A stretch of 64,000 nt of DNA, taken from the NCBI GenBank assembly GCA_035578155.1, contig JAPWDM010000001.1, forward strand, positions 620,001 through 684,000. Reading direction: 5' to 3'. Shown here one piece after another: positions 23,566 through 33,525 of the stretch (positions within the stretch are counted from its first letter, which is position 1; each line of letters starts with the position of its first letter). A program made the translations under genes and the position numbers. The notes under the pieces were generated by a model, which worked only from the letters and a program-made list of their open reading frames with translations, had not been told where the DNA came from and did no database searches. The stretch comes from Brachynemurus nebulosus (taxonomy: Eukaryota; Arthropoda; Insecta; Neuroptera; Myrmeleontidae).

Positions 23566-24790
23566 TTATGCTAATTTTTACAGTTTCCTTCAATTTGGAT
23601 TGCTTAATTTGTGTTTTATTTTTATTATTAATTTCAACATGTGAGAAAATGCTTACCTTCAAGGTACGTCCCACAGTGACGAACTTAATAAAAAAAAAAC
23701 TGGTCTACACATTTTCATAGAATAATTATTATTAATAAAAATTAAAAAAAAAAAAATTTTATTGAATGAACACAAATATTCAACACAGATGTTGTTGAAT
23801 GATGCTTAGTGTTGAATATTTTTTGAGTTGCCGTCTACTCGTACCGTTTTTCCTTAGAAATAGCCTTACGAGTAACAATAGCCAAACGAGCAGATTTGAC
23901 TAGGCCAGTAAACAAAACAACAAAGGAGAATGAAGCAAAAAAGATATTATATTTAGGTCTACATGAATCTAATTCGAATCAAACCGAATCTCACTGTTTG
24001 ATTCAAATTTTGAAATTATACAAATAATTCTTGGAAAACTTCACAACTTTTTCAAATTATTAAAAAGTTTATCTGGGGGCACGGCAGAGCCCCCGCCAAG
24101 ACGAGCAAAACAAAATGAACAGGGCACTGCTGTATCTTTTCTCGAAGCAATTCAGCCTATTTTTGGACCCTGATAACTTCGGTCTGGATAATATTTAAAA
24201 GCTCAAATTATCAGGATAGAATGTAGTCGTGGGCCTAATGGCATATACCAAATTTCAATTTTATAGCTTTACTACTTTAGATTTTATTAATACTTCCATT
24301 CCCACGGCTTCGGCATCCGAAAATAATCAAAAGAACCGCAAAGGCCGATCACGATCAATGATTAATTGATTACGCATTATGTATGTGTGCGACGTTACTA
24401 AACCGATGTGTATATACTCAACTCACACAAACACCAACACACACTACGCTCTTGGTTTCTACAAAAAATTTTAAAATAAACAATATAAAAACTAATAATG
24501 AAATAAAAGTGCACAATATACTATTTTTTGTTACTATGAGAAAGATTGGTGATTTTTAAAACTTTTAAAATATTTTGGGCGTTTTCGCGTTGGGGCTACC
24601 GTAGCGAGGAGCGACACTACTTTTTGATCGTGTACTCGCAACTATTGATTCCGGTGGTCATTAGAGCTGTTTAAAAATATTTTGAAATGACTAACGCAAT
24701 ATGGTTCCCATTGACACATAACCGTGCACATAACTTAAAAAAAATTTAAATTTTACTGTTTATGTTTTAATAATTTTTGTATTATGCAAC
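23566..24790. other. Intronic DNA with a CG-rich repeat-like block
   Basis: The block at about 24073-24320 contains a GGGGGC...GCCCCC hairpin (24075-24080 with 24089-24094), GCCAAGACGAGCAAAAC and TTCCATTCCCACGGCTTCGG. It looks like a dispersed repeat, possibly Helitron- or SINE-related, but without a second copy here I cannot classify it. The rest is AT-rich and empty. Confidence 0.4.
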
Positions 24791-24804
24791 GTTAATTTTA
24801 ATAA

Positions 24805-25045
24805 ATAATAAACAAATATTTTACTTCGCAAAAATACCACTTTTATTTTGAAACTGTGACAATATTGTTTCGAACCGTCAGTTCATTTTCAAACAGAAAA
24901 TTATTCTGTTTGAAAATGAACTGACGGTTCGAAACAATATTGTCACAGTTTCAAAATAAAAGTGGTAGTTTTGCGAAGTAAAATATTTGTTTATTATTTA
25001 CAAATATGGAATACCATAAAGTACCTAACGCTCAAATCTATTAAT
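24805..25045 (+). mobile_element. Hairpin retroposon-like element, copy 2
   Basis: A palindrome of about 195 bp (24803-25000) is followed by the single-copy tail ATGGAATACCATAAAGTACC and CTCAAATCTATTAAT. A perfect 14-bp direct repeat, GTTAATTTTAATAA (24791-24804 and 25046-25059), flanks it. The arms match copy 1 (for example GAACCGTCAGTTCATTTTC). A transcript would fold into a nearly perfect double-stranded stem of about 90 bp. Duplications of 14, 9 and about 11 bp in three copies fit target-primed reverse transcription better than a cut-and-paste transposase. Confidence 0.75.
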
Positions 25046-25110
25046 GTTAATTTTAATAATTCAAACATAAATTTTTTCTTCATTACATTAGAAATTGCAA
25101 CCATTTTAGA

Positions 25111-25486
25111 GCGATTCTCGCGTGACGCACGCGACATTTTTGCAACAAAAACATTTTTAAAAAAATACAATTAACAAACAGAACAAAAAGTTTATAACAC
25201 GGAGCAACTGGATTAAAATTTTTTGAGCATATTTTAATTTACATCTGAAATGCAGTACTCCAAATATAAGACATAAACTGCGTTTCGTACGATGTCCCGT
25301 GCGTCACGTGAGTTTCTGCCTTATATCTCGAGTACTAGATTTTAGATAAAAATTAGAATATTCTCAAAAAATCTTAATTCATTTTCTGAGTACTATAAAC
25401 ATTTTGTTTTGTTTATTATTAATTGCATTTTTTTTTAAAAATGTTTTTATTGCAAAAATATCCCGTGCGTCACGCGAGAATCACCC
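25111..25486. mobile_element. Foldback element with GATTCTCGCGTGACGCACG ends
   Basis: Arms of about 95 bp: GATTCTCGCGTGACGCACG at 25113 is mirrored by CGTGCGTCACGCGAGAATC ending at 25482, and AACATTTTTAAAAAAATAC is mirrored in diverged form at 25383-25450. The loop also carries CCCGTGCGTCACGTGAG, a third copy of the end motif. A 6-bp direct repeat, TTTAGA (25105-25110 and 25487-25492), may be the target duplication. It is non-coding. Confidence 0.65.
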
Positions 25487-26088
25487 TTTAGAAGATTGTC
25501 AAAGAAAACTTTTGAATGACATTTGTATGCTACGCGAACAACTATAGCGCGTATCCATGGGAGCAATGCTTGTGCAACGCGAACATGAATGCTACGTCGA
25601 TCCGAAGTTATGCCCACGGAAGCGATGAAAGCCACAACGCGAATACCCCCTTAACAGTTTAAAAAGTCAAAAAATGTCTATTTGATTATTCGCTTAATGA
25701 TGGCAATTTACTTGCTCTACGATGCCACATAATTATATTGTAACTTATAGAATGCAATAGTTTGCAAAGTTTCAAATCGATACGATAATAGAAGTAGGTG
25801 ACAAGTGAGTTCTTAGATTTCTTTACGATATCACAGATCAAGCTAATAAAAGCGTTGTAAAAGCGCATTGGCGTAAATAATTGGACTCAGATTACTCCCC
25901 ATGACTGTACTAAATTTCCGGACACTGAATTTATTACGAAATTTGAATATTTAGTCGTTTTCAAAAACTAATAATACCCTCTACAAACATGTATTTTACT
26001 ACTACCACTAATGTTAAATTTTAAGAGATATTTGTAAAATGACGAGATCCATGATGTGTGTTAGCTAAGGACTCAGTACCGCCCAGAC

Positions 26089-26310
26089 TTGTTGCCAATT
26101 ACCATTAATAATCCCACAAGGAAAAGAAGGAAAGATAGGGAGTGGGCTGTGAAGATAGGATCTTCTGATATCCAGGAAATAGTCCCTATAAAAAGGAAAA
26201 AACACGAACAACTTACAAAAAGAACTGAAATCCCACCAAAAAAACACTTCATGTTAAAAACTTTGCCAAGACTCGCAACTACTTTACTGTTAAAAAGTAA
26301 TGAAATCTAA
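26089..26310 (+). other. Lysine/arginine-rich open frame of unknown status
   Basis: An open frame of 73 codons whose first part is unusually basic and polar for this window (RKRRKDREWAVKIGSSDIQE, then KRKKHEQ). Its last third runs into the left arm of the foldback at 26230-26612. No splice signals, start context or family match that I recognise. It may be a remnant of a transposon protein or chance. I do not claim a gene. Confidence 0.2.
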
Positions 26311-26612
26311 TGTTGCGCCAAACCCTAAATAAGTCTACATCATGGTCAAAGCAAGTCATAAGGCTTGGCCGATTCTCGGAGCTATGGTAAATAGCCAATG
26401 GTCAATAGCACAATAATCTACTATGAGCTGTTAATGTTTGGTTTTATTTACCATAGTTCCGCGAAATGGCCAAGCTTTATAAATTACTTTGACCATGATG
26501 TAGAATTATTTAGGGTTTGGCGCAACATTAGATTTCATCACTTTTTAATAGTAAAGTAGTTGCGAGTCTTGGCAAAATTTTTAACATGAAATGCTTTTTT
26601 GGTGGGATTAAT
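26230..26612. repeat. Large foldback element, ~160-bp arms
   Basis: The left arm from AATCCCACCAAAAAA to about 26392 is mirrored by about 26450-26612, ending TTTTTTGGTGGGATT. Shared blocks include GCCAAGACTCGCAACTACTT, AATGTTGCGCCAAACCCTAA and CTACATCATGGTCAAAG. The loop is about 60-70 bp. The arms are roughly 90% identical by eye. It is non-coding, and no target duplication was identified. Confidence 0.8.
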
Positions 26613-29600
26613 TATTTAAAAACTTTCAGATAATTTGAAAAATTTAAAATTTTAAAATTGGGAAACATTGTTATTAAACATTTTCGAGCATTCGATTCGA
26701 ATTTCGAATATCTGATTCGTTACTAACAGTTACTTCGAAATTGTCGTATATTTTCATAATCTTTTCTGACAGAAAGGATTCATTAATTTCATTTAAAAAT
26801 GAAATTAATTTAAAGGCTCTTTGCTATGCGAGAGAAATAGAAAGAATATATTACTACTACTAATTATTGGAATTACCAGCTTTCTTAGAGAGCTTAACTT
26901 ATTTTCTTTATTAAAAACAAATTTTGTACAAAAATTTCTTAAACCGAAAGTTCGATAAATATTCTATCTGATGATACACAAGCGTCTTATTTAATAAGTC
27001 ACTTTTTTGAATTTTTAATTTTAGCTTCTCCGCTTTTGGCCACTTCTCCCTTGTTATTAGAAATTTTATTTAAATTTTTACAAAGCGCATATAAGTATAT
27101 GATTTATCCGATTTTATCTTGCCTTGTGCACTTAAAAAATAATAAAATGTATATGTGCATACTTATTTAAAAGATTCATTCATTCTAACTTTTGCTTTTT
27201 CTGTATATCTTCACATTGTTTTGCAAGAGTAAAAAGAAACCGGATAAACATAATTAAATTCTAACCTTAATAAAATTGTTAATTTTATATTTTAAATAGA
27301 ACCGCGCTCATACTCATTCCATACATAAATAAAATGAAACTTTTGAAAATTATGACAAAACTTTTTTTTATTTATATATAAATATGACTATAATTCTTTA
27401 AAGTTGATTTTTCATGTAATAGAAAACTTTTAAAACCATTCTCTTAAAAAAGAACTATGTACTGGGTAATTTTTTTTTTCATACAGAAAAGTTTATGGTT
27501 TTTTCTTTGTGGAATTGAAACAAAGAAATGAAGTTAATAGCGATACTGGTGGTACTGGTACTACTATTGGTAACACGGATTGTGGTTTAAAGACAATAAA
27601 TACGTTTTAGAACTTCTTATTTAAAGATGTTCGTTTTATTAAAGTAAGACAAGGCATTGTACATATTGGCATATTGTCTTCTTACTATTTGTAATTATGA
27701 GAACTGAATGAATGCAAAAACTATCATGATTCCTACGAAACCCTAAGACACTTTAAAATTGTTTTACTAAGGTTGAAGAAATTTAAAAACTTCCATTTAT
27801 AAAAATATATGTTGACTTTTTTAGTAATGTAAAGGATTAAAACATAATTTGTTGCTGTTATTTAATATTTACACTTCATACTAACCGTCAAAGGATTCCT
27901 TAAATAATTTTTTTGCGTATTATGTAAAAGAATTTAAAATAAATTTAAGCCACTTAATTAAAACCAGCAAGTTAATTATTTTGCATTTTAATATACAACG
28001 TTTCTCATAATTTTATATTTAAATTATTTTTTCTTGGAAATTACTGAGTAAATTTTTGTATCATGTTTATCCTCCTCATTCCAAATAAATTTTTGAGTTT
28101 TTGTAACATTTGTGTTTGTTAAGTACTATTAAAAAAAATAAAAAATAAAACACCGAAATATATTTTTAAAATTTTTTTTTTTTATTTAAAAACTGGATGT
28201 TGACTGTAGTAAATTGGTTATTGTTTTATGTCGACTATGGTCGACGGTTGGAACGTGGAAGTTATATCTATTAATTCCACACCCTACCCAGTATTTGTTT
28301 AGCCAAAAGTAACAGACGTGTTTCAAACATTATACGGGTAATGCTCGAGTTATGTCGTTTCGAATTAATATTTAATATTGTTCCGTATTGTAACGACATT
28401 TGTCTTGAGTTACCTTACCAGGTTTTAACATAATTCTTCTGAGATTTTTGAGCAAAAAACGTAATCTATTAATAACGTCATGAACGTTGAAAGTCTTTGC
28501 TACTTATCGTTGATATTCAGATATACAGTGTCTTTCATAAAGTTCGCATGGAAAATGGAAAACTTTTTTAATATTTACTATTACTTCGAAAAATATTTTA
28601 GTGGGACTAGTTGGTGCATCGGTTGGAATGAAAAAGTAGCTAAACACATCTTACTCACTGCTTGCTATTTGGCGGGAAATCGGAAATGTCAAAATTGCGA
28701 ATTATAAGAAATGGTAATGAATAATTTGAAAAGTGCTGATCACTTCGTCATGAAATTTTGGCATCATATCAAAATTTGATCTAGTTAACATATTCCGATA
28801 GCTATATACCACAGTCTGGAAAAATAAACTCGAAAAATTTGCTTTTCTAAAGTACGACTTTAAGCGGCCCTAAATTTAAAACTATTTTATGAATGGTAGC
28901 AAAATAAAAATTATACCAATCTTTGAAGTCTGCTTATTAGTAAAATTACAGTTATTGTTGAAATATTGCGCAGATATTGGCCTTTCAATAAAAGAATTTA
29001 ATTTTGTTATAAAAAAACACGTCTCTGTAACATTGGAGTTCTAATAAGCATGAACAATTATCCTCAGTTTATTTTCTTTGTAATTTGTAGTAAAGATATG
29101 TAGTACGCTACTTCCATATAAAAATCTCTTAGGAATAATTCAAATACTCGTACATATATTATGACCCCAGTCCTTTAAAGCTGCTAGAAATTTTCTTAAT
29201 GTTTAAGTAATTATTATTAATATTATCAGTATTGCTGTGAATTTTGTGTATCATGGCTATATTGATAATAAATTTTATTAATAAAATATTAGTTTCCATG
29301 CTTTGGCGACACTGGTTAGGCCGTATGAAATAGATAGTTATCAGTCTAGTATATCTATGGGTGAAGACGAACTTTTTTATGTTTAAATGGAGTTTTAATT
29401 TAGACAATCTAATTCCTTCATTTTATATTGAAATAAATGGAGAAAAACCTATACCTATATATCAGATTTCGTTTTAATGTGTATCGACGTTAATGGAATC
29501 AAATCAGAAGGGGTCGATTGCCACGTAGTATATTTTTGAAAATATACGAAAAGAACATAGCTTAAAGACGATCGAAATGAAATAGTAACGAGGATTTCTA

Positions 29601-30709
29601 TTAGGCAATCTCCTCTAAAAATTATTTTCAAAAAAATAGAGGACTTATTTTAATTTTTTATAAGAAAAATTTTATGGGTATACTAAATTATCATGTAAAA
29701 CCTAAATGAGAAAAGTTAAAAATAATTATATAAATTGATTTGTCCCTTCCAAAACATTTCACGACACCGCCACCATATAAGTTTCAAGTTCAAAAAGTTA
29801 AGTAATCAACTTATTAATGGTAATATAATTGTTAAAAAAAGTTCAAAGTTCAAATGATATAATTTTTTAACTTTCTTTTTTCTTTCAAGTAGGTATAAAA
29901 AGTTTAAAATGTCGTTTAAAACATAATTTTGTCACATAATGAAGCTATAATACATTTTATTATATAAAGATCTGTTTGTTTTTATTAACACTTGTCACCC
30001 ACATGGAATTTATTACACCTTTTTTGTCGAAATTGTTCGTCGCAGAATAATTAAAACAAAATTTTTAAAAATGAGGTTTTAACGTTTTTATGTAACATTA
30101 AAAATATTCAGTCCTTGCTTTGCGTGTGGAGGACAATTTCAAGTTCATTTGAAGTTTCATTTTAATTTGTCTGATTTGTAAAAAAAGAGCTATTTTTAGA
30201 ATATTTACCTTTTTAATGATGAAATTAAATATTAAAAAGGTTAGGAAAGGCCATTAACATTTCATGACATGTAAAGTATCCCCTAAAATCTACATGTGAT
30301 CTTTATAGCAAGAATATTTGCAAATGAATAATTTTCTATAAACACTTTCAGTCTTTGAATTAGACCAGTGGTTGCTACCGAACTACCTTGAGACATCGCT
30401 TTTGGTAACTTTTGACGTCATTTTTGGTAAATACTTTAAAACACTACAAACTAAAAACTACTAAAGTAGCGAAAAAGTTACGGAGTAGTCCACCATGTTT
30501 TTATCTATAGTACAGTTATTCTAATTTCATACACGGCATTAAAATAATACAATAAGACAAGAAATTTAAGAAGCGGTTTAAGTACGCAAAATCACTTTAA
30601 AGACTGGATAAAGACAGGCTACGGGTACGAGGGAGTTGTATGCTACAGTGCTACACCCCATTGACAATTTATCTTTCGCAATTTTTTGATTCAGATAGAA
30701 AGGTTTACG
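26613..30709. other. AT-rich intronic DNA, no gene
   Basis: About 4 kb of AT-rich sequence. Frames of 75-82 codons at 28480-28707 and 29159-29407 (minus) have no features beyond chance. No bounded repeat was recognised. Confidence 0.4.
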
Positions 30710-30720
30710 AAACACTTCAT

Positions 30721-30776
30721 GATATTAATATATTTGAGCGTTACTTTATGGTATTCCATATTTGTTTATTATTTAC
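30721..30776 (-). mobile_element. Hairpin retroposon-like element, copy 3, hairpin lost
   Basis: A 56-bp copy. On the minus strand it reads GTAAATAATAAACAAATATG, GAATACC, GTAACGCTC and TATTAATATC, that is, the outermost arm sequence joined straight to the tail of copies 1 and 2. The palindrome is missing between two ACAAATAT repeats. The flanks AAACACTTCAT (30710-30720) and AAACACCTCAT (30777-30787) form an 11-bp duplication with one mismatch, so this is an insertion in its own right and not a broken end. Confidence 0.6.
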
Positions 30777-30787
30777 AAACACCTCAT

Positions 30788-31681
30788 TTAACTTTTTTTT
30801 GTCTTTATTATTTCAACTCTTAAATATTATCTTTTGCCTTGCCTAATTTGATTCTCTTTTTCTCAGTGTTTGCAATATCTATATATCTCAAAAATATGTT
30901 AGTTTCTACAACGTTATTAGTGTTAATACCTTTAAGTACAACATTTGTATAGGGCTCCCCGGACACATTAAATCGGCGCCTTCTGCTGTATACGTTGAAT
31001 TTAGGAGTTCTTTTTAAAAACCATTACCGCTATTAAAAAAAAGATAAGTTCTTAATAATTCATTATGTATTTTTTATGGTCTTGCTACTATTTATTTGCT
31101 AATCCCGACCCGGGTGTGAATCAAGAATTCAATCCTGATCCCAAAAAAATACTACAGTTTAGTCGGGAATCCGAGACTGCGAACTTAGATGCCTATTAAC
31201 TTTGGTGCATCGCATCGTAAGACAGAACCATTCAGCATCTGTAGAAGTTTTAGGTGGTGCTGACTAGCTCCATCTCACGAAAATAAGGTCTGATTGTAAT
31301 TTGCATGAATTATAGTTAATAAATAATCATCCTACAAAATTTTAGCTTTTATAAAACTTCCAGGTGTTCCACCAGCCAGCAGCCTAACTACTCCATAGAC
31401 TATACCCTGATAAATTTTCAGCGTTTATAAAACTCTTTGATGGTACTACTTTTCACTATGAATCGAACTGAACAGAACTGTCTGATCCCGGATCTCGTCA
31501 GTTCTCCGACTATCTGGCTTATGGAGGGTAGATATAAGGAGGACTATCTTGTACGGAAAACAATAGAAAAATAGTTCAAAAAGTGTACCGTTTTAAGTAC
31601 TAACAGTTCAAAAACTCGCCAGAATAGCGCTAGAGTAGCAAAAGAATATGAAATGAATTTTGTAGTTGTCGACGGAGTGAA
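30788..31681. other. Intronic DNA, nothing firm
   Basis: Moderately CG-containing sequence near 31100-31540 (for example CCCGACCCGGGTGTGAATC) may be transposon debris, but I found no frame, repeat partner or boundary. Confidence 0.35.
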
Positions 31682-31689
31682 GTGTGCTG

Positions 31690-32300
31690 CAGGCCCGGCC
31701 TGGCCCACCGGGACACCGAGATGGATCCCGGTGCGCCCTCCTTCTGGCAGAGGATCGGCGCCCTCGCCCCCAAACGTTACATAAATTTTATAATGTTGCA
31801 ATAAAAAATTACTGCATTAAAAATATTTGTTTGTGTTACCTCTTCTAGTATTTTTATTCAGAGTCACCATTCAATTTTTTATGATTGTTATTACAACGGT
31901 CCAGTAGCTAGTGCTATCGAGTCCATGCTTCGATTCGTTTGACTTAAAATTATTAAAACTCGTCTTCGTTCCACTATGACAAATGAAAGCTTGGAGTCTT
32001 TTAAGATGATGGCAGTAGAGAAGGATGTCCTGAATAAAGTGAAAAGCGAAACCGTCATAGAAAAAATTTATATAAGTAGTACAGAATTGAAACGTCTCTT
32101 TCATACTGAAGGAAGGTTTTAATGACAGTCAACTTAGTTTTTTTACATTTAGCCAACTTTAATAATGTTATTACAATTTGTAATATTAAATACTTTGTAA
32201 TTCACACTTTTTTACAATAAATTATGTTAATTGAGTTTGAACCTGCATCACAATTTGAGAGTCAGTCCACCGCCCTTTAAAGTTACCCAGGCCGGGCCTC
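31690..32300 (+). mobile_element. hAT element with transposase remnant
   Basis: Ends CAGGCCCGGCCTGG and CCAGGCCGGGCCTC are flanked by a perfect 8-bp duplication, GTGTGCTG (31682-31689 and 32301-32308). At 611 bp it is far shorter than an autonomous hAT and keeps only the 3' end of the transposase gene (31946-32122). Internal deletion is therefore likely. Confidence 0.85.
31946..32122 (+). pseudogene. hAT transposase C-terminal remnant
   Basis: The frame reads KIIKTRLRSTMTNESLESF and then MMAVEKDV to a stop at 32120-32122. The LIKxxLRSTM-NERL-LMSIE-type pattern is the conserved C-terminal dimerisation tail of hAT transposases of the ZMYM1-like group, by family knowledge. A stop at 31940-31942 closes the frame upstream, and the RNase H-like catalytic core is absent. 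It cannot encode an active transposase. Confidence 0.7.
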
Positions 32301-32629
32301 GTGTGCTGTTTCACAACCTACAAAAAAATCGCTGTGAAACACGTTGAATGTGATTCATAATTACGTGAACTTTTAATGTCTGTTAGTGATTTTATTGTGT
32401 TGAGTTTTATAAAAAATTTTAAAATAATAAAACATTTATATGTAACAATTATAATAAAAAAACAACAATTACGTAACAACGCGGTGTTTTTCTTTCCATG
32501 TTTACTTTTCTACCCTTTTGCTACAGTAGCGCCGCCACTATTTACGCCTTTCTATGGACACTTTTTGATACAAAGATGGCCCGCCTTATATCTTCCCTCC
32601 ATAATCTGGCTTCAATCAAATTTCCTTTT

Positions 32630-33525
32630 TAGCGAATTTCCATTCTGGAAATTCAGCTATTACAGCAACTTTTATGGTAAGACCTAAGTCCGGGACTATG
32701 ATAGAAATTTGTTTTGGAGCCTCTAGAACCCGAAAATCTACTTCGATAACTCGATAACTCCCGAACGAAACATTTAATGCTTATGAAATTTGGTGTGCGA
32801 GCTGGAATCCAGATTGGCTCGGCTAAGTTCGTTAGCCAGACACGTCGGATGCCTAGAAGTAGGTTTTTCGGCCATTTTTCGCCATTTTTAATGATTTTTT
32901 TGCAAAATTTGGCCAAAATTCAAAAATTTTTTAATTTTTTTCTACACCATCAGAAAAAGCGTAAAAAATTTCATGACATAAGCTTTTAGAACATTGTTCT
33001 AAGTGAACTAACTTTTGAGAAAAATTAAGAAATTTGTTGAATTTTTTTTACAATAAATGCTTCATCGTTTTAGCAATTCTTTTCTAGATAAAACAAGTGC
33101 TAGTTAGTTATTCTCGATGTATGTATGTGTTATAATAACAATAGCTCTGTTTCATTTTTTTATTTTAAAATTAGCCAGATTTTTTAAGAATACGTTATGG
33201 AAAGAAAATTTTTGTATGATGTCCTCCTTTAGAGAGAAAATATAATTTATATATATTTGCATACCTAGAAAAAAAATCGAAAACTGTAGTTATGTAATCT
33301 AATAAGATATTGTTAAATGGATATATGCTACACTATATGCGCCAAAAATTAACTACAAAAGCGCCAAAAATTAACTATACAGAACTGATTTTGAGAATTG
33401 TTTCACTGTCAGAAAGCTAAACTAATTTTAAATGGATACAGGTCTTAGATGAGATGCGCCAGTGCTCAATATTTGGAAATTCGCTATATTATGCAGATGC
33501 TGCGACAGGGGTATTGTTAGTTCTG
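32630..33525 (+). repeat. Dispersed AGCGAATTTCC family, copy 3 (diverged, enlarged)
   Basis: It starts TAGCGAATTTCC and ATTCAGCTATTACAG, and has the inner block GTCCGGGACTATGATAGAAA and the end GGAAATTCGCTATATTATGC plus GCGACAGGGGTATT. It lacks the AT microsatellite of copies 2 and 4. Unrelated-looking sequence at about 33030-33465 separates the inner block from the end, so it likely carries a further insertion. Confidence 0.6.

Noticed and set aside
31544..31801. Minus-strand frame with Gly/Pro-rich start
   Set aside because: Its Gly/Pro-rich part is the GC-rich terminus of the hAT at 31690.
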